Part shown: positions 22,860-33,011 of the stretch, one piece after another
Position numbering within the stretch: position 1 is the stretch's first letter
How the letters are laid out: each line of letters starts with the position of its first letter
NCBI GenBank assembly: GCA_963920575.1
Contig: OY986966.1
Coordinates: 10,890,048-10,954,047 of the forward strand
DNA from: Narthecium ossifragum
Lineage: Eukaryota; Streptophyta; Magnoliopsida; Dioscoreales; Nartheciaceae
DNA: 64,000 bases
Direction: 5' to 3'
Position numbers and translations under genes: made by a program
The notes under the pieces: generated by a model
Database searches by the model: none
What the model was told of the DNA's origin: nothing
What the model saw: only the letters and a program-made list of their open reading frames with translations

Positions 22860-22871
22860 CGGGCCCTCACA
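22860..22871 (-). repeat. B3 LTR, part 2 (terminal 12 bp)
   Basis: CGGGCCCTCACA, the end of the B-type LTR, resumes after element C (its first five bases are the TSD). This shows that B3 ended here and lies in LTR D, which continues with GCCCATGCCC. Confidence 0.8.
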
Positions 22872-25758
22872 GCCCATGCCCTATCCTTATGCAACTAATG
22901 TATAGCCAAATGCATGCTATGAACATATACAGGGAAAAGAGATAAGCATGCAACATATGTGATGATAAAAATAAACACAACTGAGCTCGGCACCCTGCCG
23001 GCCCTGGGTGGTGAACAATAAATACAGGCAAAGGAACTGCTACAGTGGTAACCCCACCAACTACAGCCAGTCCGCCAAAAGACAGCAATGTTACGGGAAG
23101 CAACCCCAACAAATAAGACTACAATACAACATGTTATCTACACATCTCGGGAGTCGTCACTCTCCCGGTTGACCACTACCCCTCAATATAGGGCTAGCAT
23201 GCTCAGGAATATGTACAAGTCAAAAAGCGGTAAAGAAAACCGCATATGCGAAGCCCTGCGGGCGAAACCCATTGAAAATGCCTCTCAGCCACCAAATAGA
23301 TCGATCTCTCTACCAGAGAAGATCAATCTTGTTAGTGATTGAGAAGCCTTGTCCCAGTCAACCGAAAAGGATCGATCTTCTCCACCAGAAGGATTGATCT
23401 TCTTCGTGTCTCGGACCCCGCCCATGCCAGCAAAGACAAGATCGATCTTCTCCAACATAATGATCGATCCCGCTCGGGCTGGGCATGCCATCCCACAAAT
23501 GATCGATCTTTCCTGAAGAGAGATCGATCCGAATGGGTTCACCGGCGGACCACCGACGAGAAAATACCGCCGGAAAACTCCACCAAATCCCACAAAATTT
23601 TCGGATCTGGTAGTACGAAGGACCACGAGTCCAAAACCGATGATTTCATTAAAAACCAACATGTACATAATCAGATCTACTCAAAAAAAATCACATCCAA
23701 GCTCAAACCTCACAAATCCAGACAAACAAGTAGGTAGGATCCCTACCTGGACTAGAGCACCTTCAATCCCAGCTGTTAAGCCTCAGATCATCCTCATTCT
23801 CCTCCAAATCCAGCCGGATCTCAGCTCAAGAATGCAGATTTGAAAAGAGAATCAAAGAAGGGGGGCTCGTTCGTTCTATAGACGGACGAACTGATCGCTC
23901 GCGAACGTCATCATTAAAACGTTGCAAACTCAATCAAATATTAAATTTATAATCCTTATTCAATCACTACACTACTAGGTAGAATAGCAGTGAAGTCCGG
24001 AGTCGAACCACAGGGAATTTACCAAGAAATATTGAATTCAATTCTCAAACTCTAAATCTAAGCAAAAGAAGCAATGAGAAGTTTGAATTAACTAAAACTA
24101 TCTAATGAAAGCAAGTAAAAGTTGTTAAACTAATGAGAGAGATACTTAGGGTTTACTCAATCCACCTTAGTTTCACTTTCTGTATTCTTCAGTTATCCTC
24201 TTATCTCCTTCTCTAAATATTATGGATCATACGGCTACAAGCTCACATGAATCCCTAAAATAAGATTTATGTTCCTAACGGCATAACCTATCTTTCTTGG
24301 CATAGCTTGTCTTCGGTCCTACAATTACTTTAAGTTATACAACTCATAATTACCTTTGCACAACCTATCCTAGCTTAGCATAGCCTATCTCACTAGCAAA
24401 TCATAAATCACATGAAAACCATCCTATGAATCTCTACAATCAATCACAGAAATCATGTAGGACTGAAAGCACGTCAAGGGAACTTTGTTCCTTCAACTCT
24501 ATTAATAATAAAAAGCAAATCCATAGGATCATGTCTTGAGAAGAATACAAGATTCAAACCAAAGAATACAAAAAGTTACACTAGAGTTTATGAGATCTCT
24601 AAGTTTAGAAATTAGCTACTCATCTTTTGAGAAAGATCCATAGGTGTTGGGAAGGAAGCCATCGATCCCCGCGGAAAGATCTCCATCTTCAAACCCTAGC
24701 CTTCTCCTTTTTCTCTGTGATTTTTGTCCCCCAAAAGATCAGAAATTCAGATAGAATAATCCTATTTATAGGAGAACTCCCGAAATTAGGGTTTTGGGTT
24801 GAGTTGGACTTCTAGTGCAACATGGATTTCCTGGTTTAATTCTGACAGGCTCTTCCGATCGCGACTGGGTTCAACCCGTCCGGAATTTGGAAATGTACGC
24901 AACATAAAAGATGTAGATTAGAAAGCCTTCTGTCCTTTCCTGAAGATTTGACATTATTTTGACTTATCTGAAATATTTGGCGAATATTCTCCTGAGCATA
25001 AACGGACCAGTTTTCCAGCATCTGTTTATCTTCATATTCTTGAAAACTGCTATTCATTTGTCCAGAATCTCGCAAAGTGTCCAACATGAAAATTGTTCAT
25101 CTTGAAGGCTTCTATAAGTCTTCCAAATTTCAGGAATTTAGGATTTATATGGATAATTTGGTGAATTCTTTTCAAACTGACACCGGAGCGGCGTAATTTT
25201 CACATATTAGTCTTTTTCCGTATTTTTTAACTTGAATCTTCATTAAACCAGAAATCAATTAATAAGTATCAAATACAAACACTCTCGGGCTAACAAATGT
25301 AAATTAAGATGTTTAAGTATGAATATTTAGTGACTCATCACGAACCGCCTTATGAGAGATCGATCTATTCACAAAAAAAGATCGATCTCTTCACAAAAAG
25401 ATATCGATCTTTCATGACGAACCGACTTAACTTTCTGGCGCTAAAAGATCGATCTCCTTAGCAAGGGAAGATCGATCTCCTTCACCCACAAAGCTAGACT
25501 TGAAACAAAACACAAGCCCAAGCCAGGATCTTTTGATCCCGGATCCACCTAACCGTTCTAATCAAACATTAACACAAACAGGGTCAATGTGTGCACACGC
25601 GGATGTAAAACAGACCGACAAAGAGCAATTTACCAAATTGCCCTTGCAGCCTAAGAATAATGCAATCTATCAGATCGCACGCTCGACGTGAAACAAGCAA
25701 ACGAGCCACGGGCCCGACCCAGCCTGTCGACCCAGGAGTAGAGGGATAGGTCCTCACA
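22872..25758 (-). repeat. D: Tekay-like LTR, holding S2 and B3
   Basis: This is related to the C and F LTRs (shared blocks: ATGCAACTAATG, CATGCTATGAACATA and the end GGTCCTCACA at 25758). It is interrupted by S2 (23892-25340) and cut on the left by B3, so only its inner part and terminal end are seen. GATCGATC pairs lie at 23298-23530 and 25353-25485. Pairs are about 25 bp apart with partly complementary arms. Following bases AGAGG would be one copy of its target duplication. Confidence 0.75.
23892..25340 (-). mobile_element. S2: solo LTR of an Athila-type element, TSD CGAAC
   Basis: This 1449-bp unit starts TGATCGCTCGCGAACG and ends GTGACTCATCA. CGAAC is duplicated at 23887-23891 and 25341-25345. 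It shares with S1 the block around CCGAAATTAGGGTTTT and its TATA (CTATTTATAG near 24764). It contains no internal region and no GATCGATC array. Confidence 0.92.
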
Positions 25759-26760
25759 AGAGGTTTCGCCGAATGCTGATCGGAGCTCGCCACCACAATC
25801 CGACCACCGATCTGAGCTCGTCGTCCGTCATGATGTCGTCAGGCGAGATGGCTATTGTTGTTCCCCTGCTCGAGGTCGTCGTCCCTGACTAGCTCCTCTG
25901 ACCTCTCCGCCCCTCCTAGATCCGCCGGATCCGTCGATGAACTGCTCAATCCACTCCGATGGATCGACTCCAAAGGACCCAACGACCTCTCGTCCGTCGA
26001 TCCCGACCTCTAACGAGCCCTCCTCGTCGGCGATCAACCTCCGGCGAGTTGTTGTCAGCCATTAGATGAAAATGAGAGAGGAAATGGGAAAAAAATCAGA
26101 AAAATATTGGAAAAAGGAGAAAAATCGTGTAAAATAGAGGAAATAATGGGAAAAATAGGAAACTAACCACTAAAATTGAGGAAATAAAGAGAAAAAATAG
26201 GAAAGTAATTTGAAAAGTAACTTTGAGTTACTTTCCACGATTTCATCATCGATAACTCAAGTTACTTTCCATCTGCTGTATGGAAAGTAACTTGTAATAA
26301 TTGTGAATAATAATGTAATAATTATGGAAAGTAACTTTCCATTGGTTTAATTACTTTCCACGATTTCATCATCGAGAACCCAAGTTACTTTTGATATGCT
26401 TTATCGAAAGTAACTTGTAATAATTGTGGATAATAATATAATAATTGTGGAAAGTAACTCAAAGTTACCTTCCATTAATTTAATTTGGAAAGTAACTCAC
26501 AAACTTTCCACGATTTCATCATCAAGACTCAAGTTACTTTCCACTTGTTACTTTTCATTAGTAGTTAATTTCCACTAGGAATACGAACAGTCATTAGGAA
26601 TACGAATAGTCACTAAGAAGAGAATATATGTTGGGAATCTTGGAAATGCATTTTAGTACTAAAAAAAGGTATTAGAGCCTAAATGCCTTAAGAAAAAGGT
26701 ATCCGACATTTTGGGTAAATATTCCCTTCTCAGAGGCCTAAATACCAATTAACCCTTTAA
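25759..26760. repeat. Unclassified repeat R, copy 1, with GTTACTTTCC arrays
   Basis: Three parts can be seen. At 25759-26062 is a GC-rich, coding-like stretch: on the minus strand an ATG at 26062 opens MADNNSPEV and a shifted frame continues to EEGSLEVGIDGREVVGSFGV, so it is a broken frame of unknown origin. At 26063-26200 is purine-rich leader-like sequence. At 26205-26580 about a dozen copies of GTTACTTTCC or its complement alternate in both directions. The tail (CTAAATGCCTTAAGAAAAAG near 26677-26696) is shared with copy 2 at 44256-45340. It could be a Mutator-like element with a captured gene piece, but termini and TSD were not found. Confidence 0.55.
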
Positions 26761-29376
26761 TTTGTTGCTTGAGAAACTACTAGAACTTATTTAGCATGTT
26801 TTGTCTTGATATGAAGAGGTTGAATACCTTTCTCGTTTTCGTGCTCGAGTAGTATGCTAGGGTACAAACCATTCTATCATAGCTATTTCAGATTAATTGT
26901 AATCCTACCATGATTTGCTTGGTTCAAATCCCAGACAAATTTAATTGTATAAAAAGTTGTTATTGCATGGGGATATGTTTGATTAGGTATTGATATGATC
27001 TTTTACCTTATCATGCATCCTATATGCATGCCATGACCATTTTCATTGCATGGCCATGAGCAAGTGAGAGAAGTATTCTTCATTTATGGTGAGTGTCCTA
27101 AAGGGCTTGATTGATAGAGAACACACTATTGTTGCTTGAACCTGTGTTATGTGAGGAGATGGGTTAAACACAATCCTGCTCTCTCCATATATCCCTACAG
27201 CTGGTAAACTCCTTTAGCTATTTCTACATCTGTTTTCATTTGTTTTTTTAAAGTTGTGTGCCTTAGCATATCATGGACGTTTTCTAGGCTTAGAGGAATC
27301 CAAGCAGGATAAGAGCAAATGGCAACAACAATTTGAAGACTATAAAGAGTTTAGAAAGAAAGAGGTTTGTTCTTATATTGTTATTGCTATTGCTCATTGC
27401 TTATCTATCTTGTTTAATTTTTAGTTTATTTCCTAAACTAAAATGTGCAAGTGTATCTTTCCAATATGATGTTTGTTGTATGCTTTCCAATCAAACTTTC
27501 TGGCCATGTGCATCGGCTAGATTAAGGATTATGTTTGTTCTAAAGTAATTGGAAATGGTAAGATTCTTTATACAACTATGTTATCTCTAAAGGCATTACC
27601 ACTGAATTCTTTATACAACTATGTACAAATGTCGGGAAATATACCTGCATGAAGAAAGATTGATCTTGAACTAATCTGCTAGTGTTTTTATGTTGCTTTC
27701 TGTTGATTAAGTTCGCCTATGTTGCCTGCTCTAGTATTTGCATGAGACATTTTAAGTTGTTATGGCTGCTCTAGTATTCTATCGATTAAGTTCGCCTATG
27801 AAGAAAGATTGTTGACTGTTGATTTCAGTGATATCTGATGAAATTTGATCTCAATGATTCTTTACAATGTCAGAAGTTGGTTTCTCAAGTATGGATATCT
27901 TGCAACAGGAAGCCAGGAACTAGGAAAGCTTTGTGGTTATAAACAAATGGGGTGGTCGTTGCATACAGATTCCAGATGATAGGTATGAGTGGCAAGCAAG
28001 GTTTTAATATTTGAACCAGTCACTACGGAGTCTATCTGCATGGTTGCTCTGGAATCATCTTCTTGTTCTTCAATTTTCAGTCTGTATTACAACATTTTGC
28101 AGAAGGGGAGAATGTCCTTGGAATAGCAAAGGAACATATTTTTGAGGTTGTGATCCACCTGTCGATTTGTGTTCGTCAGGTTGAAGAATTATTGGACGCA
28201 ACTCTTCTTTATTGAGTTCGGGTTTTTAACATTTGGATTTTTGTCTTTTATCTGGATGGATCTGAGGCATATTCCATTCAAGCTGCTCTCAACTTCTCAA
28301 GAAGAGTATCATGTGATGTCTTCAATGTTAAAGTGATTTCCCTCTTGTTTCTGAGTATAAACCTTCACTCGGGCCTCTTTAGATTCAAACATTGCTTAAA
28401 TACATGTTTGAAAACCTAGCTGCTAGTGATGTCCTCTCATAAATCTGCACTTGTGAATCTTAAAAATAAAGGAATATAAAAGGTCTGCCCTGATTTTGTC
28501 GAATTGCTTCAAAACAAATAGACTGTCATATTAACTCATCCAAAATACAATCCTAATGCATGTAATCAAAGTTTCAATCCACTCATTCAGATCCAATTCC
28601 GTTCTTGTGCATCGTTTTCAATCAAATTCCTATAAAGATACAACTGCTAATATCAAGATAAACAAATCCCATAATTAAATTAAATTAATATTAGTACAAG
28701 CCGGTGAAAACCACGGGGAATGTGAGGGCACGCATAAATAAGGAATAAGAGAGAGAACTGAGAAAGGAACTAAAATTGTCTCGAAATTTAGTTTGTCTTA
28801 TCTTATGTAAAACCATACCATCATCAAAAGGATATTTACATCACGTAAGATTAAAATTTGAGTGATGTAAATAAATCTAAAGAAAAAATATAGCTAAATA
28901 AAAAACAGATAAATAAAAAATATCATATGTATCAAAAGTGAGGGTAATCTCACCAAAGAATATAGGGAGTGATTCTAACCAATGCAATGTATACCAACCA
29001 AACAAAGAATTGAATGAAATACATATATCAATTGTTGCAATACATGCCAATTAAAAAAAAAACGAACTAATACTGTATCAATTGATACAAATAACCAAAC
29101 ACTTATTTCTGTATTAACTGGTGCAGCATCAACTAATGCAAGCAACCAAACGTCCTAATTCATACTTCATACCCTAAACTCATACTATGATACATGAAAA
29201 TCATCGGACAAAAGGTTCGCTTCATAGAACTCATTTAAGAGGCTAATAATTTTTGCTCTGGTGAATCACTATTTTGTAACACGCATTAAGAATCACAAGG
29301 ATTTCAAATTACTTGCATACTTCCATTAATTGGACCGACAGCATCAAGCGGATCTGAACTCCTATCCTCATTATAG
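26761..29376. other. 2.6 kb with no recognised gene; one exon-like segment
   Basis: AT-rich sequence with scattered stops in all frames. At 27290-27364 a short open segment (LEESKQDKSKWQQQFEDYKE and on) is bounded by TTTCTAG and GAG/GTTTGT, like splice sites, and has a coiled-coil-like composition. I cannot link it to a gene. The part at 28960-29160, with CAACCAAACAAAG and ACCAAACG, looks like a small Tourist-type MITE remnant. Nothing else is supported. Confidence 0.4.
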
Positions 29377-29519
29377 GAAGAACCTCTTCCTTTAGCTCAT
29401 GTGAAAAATATTGTTAAGTATTCTTGAGCTCATGTGAAAAATATTGTTAAGTAATCTTGTCTGGTGGACATTGGATTATGTAAATATAATGTCAGTTTGA
29501 ACTATGAAGAACCTCTTCC
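29377..29519 (+). promoter_or_regulatory. Upstream region of the reductase gene with local duplications
   Basis: A 33-bp unit (starting AGCTCATGTGAAAAATATTG) is repeated in tandem at 29394-29426 and 29427-29459 with one mismatch. A 14-bp word, GAAGAACCTCTTCC, occurs at 29377-29390 and 29506-29519. A TATA-like TAAATATAA at 29481-29489 lies about 60 bp upstream of the ATG. Promoter function is inferred. Confidence 0.4.
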
Positions 29520-29546
29520 CCACTGAACACCCTACACCACCCACCC

Positions 29547-30935
29547 ATGGCGGCGCATCACCTCATCTCCACTATCTCCGGCCAAGCTCTCGAGTCTCCA
29601 CCATCCTACTCAAAACCCATCCCCCGACTGCCCGCTCGGGCCATCTTGCTCTCCCCCCCTCCCCCCGCCGGCAAGCTCCGCGCCGCCGTCGTCGGTGGCG
29701 GCCCCGCCGGCAGCTGCGCCGCTGAGTCCCTCGCTGCCGCCGGCATCTCCACCTACCTATTCGAGCGCTCTCCCTCAGGCTCCAAGCCCTGCGGCGGCGC
29801 CATCCCTCTCTCCATGCTCACCGACTTCTCCCTCCCCGCCTCCCTCGTCGACCGCCGGGTTTCTCGCATGCACCTCCTCTCCCCTTCGAACCTCCTCTCC
29901 GACTTCTCCCGCTTCCTCCCCGACCATCTCCACATCCCCATGCTCCGCCGCGAGGTCCTCGACTCCTTCCTCCGCGCCCGCGCCGCCTCCTGCGGCGCCC
30001 ACCTCATCCCCGCCCTCGTCACCTCCCTCGACATCCCGTCCTCCTCTTCCGATCCTTACATCATCCACTACATCTCCTCCGGTTCCCAGGAGTCCCTCGC
30101 CGTCGACGTCGTCATCGGCGCCGACGGCGCCAACAGCCGCGTCGCCAGGTCCATCGGCGCTGGCGATTACTCCTGCGCGATCGCTTTCCAGGAACGCATC
30201 CGCTTGCCGGCCGACCAAATGTCCCACTACGCCGACCTCGCCGAGATGTACGTAGGCAACGATGTCTCCCCCGACTTCTACGGCTGGGTCTTCCCCAAAT
30301 GCGATCACGTCGCCGTCGGCACCGGCACCGTGGTCTCCAAATCAAAAATCAAGAAGTACCAAGACGGCATCAAAGCCCGGGCCGGCCCCAAGATCGCCGG
30401 GGGAGAGATCATCAAGGTGGAAGCCCACCCCATCCCGGAGCACCCGAGACCAAGGAGAGTGGTGGGCAGGGTGGCATTGGTAGGGGACGCGGCCGGTTAC
30501 GTCACCCGGTGCTCCGGCGAGGGGATATACTTCGCGGCGAAGTCCGGGCGGATGTGCGGCGAGGCGATCGCCAGGGCGTCGGAGGGAGGGATGAAGAGGG
30601 TCACCGAGGAGATGATCAAGAGGGAGTACCTGAGGAAGTGGGACGATGAGTACCTGGGGATGTTTAGGTTCTTGGATCTGCTGCAGAGGGTGTTCTACGG
30701 GAGCAACGCCGGGAGGGAGGCGCTGGTGGAGCTGTGTGGGGATGAGTACGTGCAGAGGATGACGTTTGAGAGTTACTTGAACAAGAAAATGGTGAAGGGG
30801 AGGGTGTGGGATGATGTGAGCCTGGCGTGGAGGACGGCGGGGAGCTTGATCAGGGCTGGGGTTCTGGGAAGGGAGGTCGAGAAGTTGAGCAGGTTGCACT
30901 ACTTCAACAAGAGTTCTAGTAGATTTGGTGATTGA
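29547..30935 (+). CDS. CHLP: Geranylgeranyl diphosphate/chlorophyll reductase, chloroplast
   Basis: A 462-residue FAD-dependent enzyme that reduces geranylgeranyl groups to phytyl groups for chlorophyll, tocopherol and phylloquinone in the plastid. Residues 1-42 look like a transit peptide (Ser/Pro/Ala-rich, few acids). The FAD-binding GxGxxG is GGGPAG (50-55), followed by KPCGGAIP (about 82-89), GADGANSRVA (191-200), FYGWVFPKCDHVAVGTGT and the long family motif around GDAAGYVTRCSGEGIYFA (about 314-331). Length is close to the usual 460-470 for plant enzymes. The ATG has good context (ACCCATGGCG). The frame has no intron and no defect. The N-terminal half is diverged from the canonical enzyme, so it may be a second paralogue. 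GC is very high in the first half and falls later, as in many monocot genes. It is the only intact host gene in the window. Confidence 0.93.
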   Translation: MAAHHLISTISGQALESPPSYSKPIPRLPARAILLSPPPPAGKLRAAVVGGGPAGSCAAESLAAAGISTYLFERSPSGSKPCGGAIPLSMLTDFSLPASLVDRRVSRMHLLSPSNLLSDFSRFLPDHLHIPMLRREVLDSFLRARAASCGAHLIPALVTSLDIPSSSSDPYIIHYISSGSQESLAVDVVIGADGANSRVARSIGAGDYSCAIAFQERIRLPADQMSHYADLAEMYVGNDVSPDFYGWVFPKCDHVAVGTGTVVSKSKIKKYQDGIKARAGPKIAGGEIIKVEAHPIPEHPRPRRVVGRVALVGDAAGYVTRCSGEGIYFAAKSGRMCGEAIARASEGGMKRVTEEMIKREYLRKWDDEYLGMFRFLDLLQRVFYGSNAGREALVELCGDEYVQRMTFESYLNKKMVKGRVWDDVSLAWRTAGSLIRAGVLGREVEKLSRLHYFNKSSSRFGD

Positions 30936-31340
30936 TAGAGTCCAGCATTGATGAGCATGGAGCTGAAGCTACTAGATTGGTGTTTGTTGCTGGCTTTTAA
31001 TTGATGTAGTTGATGTCCGAACGCAGTGTGTTACTCTCGGAGAGTCACTGTTTTACCCTTGATATTCTTCTATATTAAGATAGTTATATTTATCATAATT
31101 TTAAATATACATGTTGAAACTTTATGAAATTAGTCTCATTGGAAAGATATCATCGATATTTTTGTTATGAGACCAATATTGAGTATTTTTGAAAGCAAAT
31201 ATTTGATGTAATTTAATTTATAAAATTATTTAATATATTATAACTTAAATTATACCTAAATTTTCAATAATTTCTATCAATCATTTTACATGATTAGATG
31301 CATTCTAAGAATTAATTTGACACTAAATTTGTATCATTTG
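30936..31340 (+). other. 3' flank of the reductase gene
   Basis: Contains the 3' UTR. Segment 30963-31031 (from CTGAAGCTACTAGATTGG to CGCAGTGTGT) is repeated at 43821-43890. Sequence diverges at 31032 (TACTCTCGG), where the inserted block that holds PIF1 begins. The remainder is AT-rich without a gene. Confidence 0.6.
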
Positions 31341-31362
31341 GATAAAAAATAAAAACATGATG

Positions 31363-31505
31363 AATTCCCGTCAAAATGCATTACCGCCTTAAATTCCCGC
31401 CAACATGCATTCCCGTCAAAATGCATTCCCGCCTAAAATTCCCACCAACATGTATTCCCGCCAAAATGCATTCTCGTCTTAAATTCCAACCATGATGTAT
31501 TCCCC
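31363..31505. repeat. ATTCCCGCC minisatellite at the PIF1 left end
   Basis: Short units based on ATTCCCGCCAACATGC and ATTCCCGTCAAAATGC repeat about seven to eight times with alternating linkers. The block lies directly upstream of the transposase TATA box (TATAAAT, 31530-31536), 25 bp from it. Confidence 0.75.
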
Positions 31506-31618
31506 CAAAAAAATGCTTCCTACATTCTCTATAAATGAAACACATACCATCACTCTACTTCATCATCTCATTCTCTTTCCAAATCCATCTAAGTTCTATC
31601 CACAACCACACCGCGAAA

Positions 31619-32837
31619 ATGAGCTCTAGAATAGGCCCACCTCATCTATCGGCTTCCTCTGATTCTGACGACGAGCGTCTTTCTATGTCGCCTTCTCCTG
31701 ACGTTGTGGGTGAAATGAACATGTGGGAGGAAGAAGAAGCAGCGTATTACCAATTATATGCCTCCAACAATGCCCTCATAATCCAGCTTCTTGAAGAAGA
31801 TGACAAGACAAAATGTAGAGGTTCAATTCCTGGACATGTAGTCGTCAATCGTGAAAGAGAAGAAGGTCATGCTCGATTATGGAATGACTACTTCTCGCCA
31901 AACCCCACCTACGATGAGTTCAAATTTCGGCGAAGGTTTCGTATGTCCCAAACTCTATTCCTTCGTATTGTTAATGATGTGAAAGAACATGACAATTGTT
32001 TTGTTCAAAAGAGAGACGGGGTTGGTAAACTTGGGTTGTCTACTTTGCAAAAAGTAACAGCCGTATTTCGAATTTTGGCATATGGTGCATCGGCAGATTC
32101 GACAGATGAATACATAAGAATAGCCGAGTCCACTACAATAGTATGTTTGAAGAGATTTTGTCGAGCAATTGTAGAAATATTTGGAGAGGAATACCTGAGA
32201 TCACCGAACGTAATGATGTTGCAAGGCTATTGCAAGTAGGTGAAGAACGTGGATTTCCAGAAATATTGGGAAGTCTTGGTTGTATGCATTGGACTTGGAA
32301 AAATTGTCCAACTGCTTGGGCGAGGCAATATTCAGGACGCCATGGCTCACCATCTATCATTCTCGAGACAGTAGCATCGTATGACCTCTGGATATGGCAT
32401 GCTTATTTTGGCTTACCTTGCTCTAACAATAATATCAATGTATTACAATCGTCCAACCTATTTCAAACCTCACCCAAGGTATAACTCCTCCCGCTCGTTA
32501 TAGCATCATAGGCAAACAATATGATATTGGTTATTACTTGACTGGTGGTATATATCCAAAGTGGTCAACTCTTGTTCAAACAATTTCTCACCCGCAAGGA
32601 CCAAAAAAGCAGTACTTTATAATGATGCAAGAAGCATGTCAGAAAGATGTGAAGCGGGCATTTGGGGTTCTACAATCACGCTTTGGAATCATCAAGGGGC
32701 CTGCTTGTTTTTGGGACAAACATGAGCTTCATGATATTATGACTTCATATATCATAATGCATAATATGATTGTCGAAGATGAACGCGATGAGCAAGTGCC
32801 AGTTACTGATTTCACCCGCAATTACATTAAACACTAA
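31619..32837 (+). pseudogene. PIF1 transposase, dead
   Basis: This is a DDE_Tnp_4-type PIF/Harbinger transposase, with conserved blocks WNDYFSPNPTYDEFKFRRRF, LQKVTAVFRILAYGASADST, DLWIWHAYFGLP, GIYPKWSTLVQTISHPQGPK and IMHNMIVEDERDEQ. Two frameshifts are seen, near 32204-32214 and near 32462. All three catalytic acidic positions differ from the family: GCMHW where Asp is expected, NNINVL where NDINVL is usual, and DVKRAFGVL where DVERAFGVL is usual. The ATG at 31619 is chosen because it follows the TATA box by about 85 bp. The stop is at 32835-32837; the C-terminal tail is shorter than in PIF2. Confidence 0.9.
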
Positions 32838-33011
32838 GCAAATACAATCACACCGAAAGTAAATACAATCATACTGAAAGCAAATACAACCACACCGAAA
32901 GCAAATACAACCACATTGAAAGAAAATACAATCATACCGAAAGCAAATACAACCACGCTGAATTCAAATACATCACTTACTATAACGCCTCGGTATTGCC
33001 AATAACAACAT

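Noticed and set aside
29695..30649. Several 90-190 codon frames on both strands over the reductase gene
   Set aside because: Shadows of a GC-rich coding region; the reductase frame has all the motifs.
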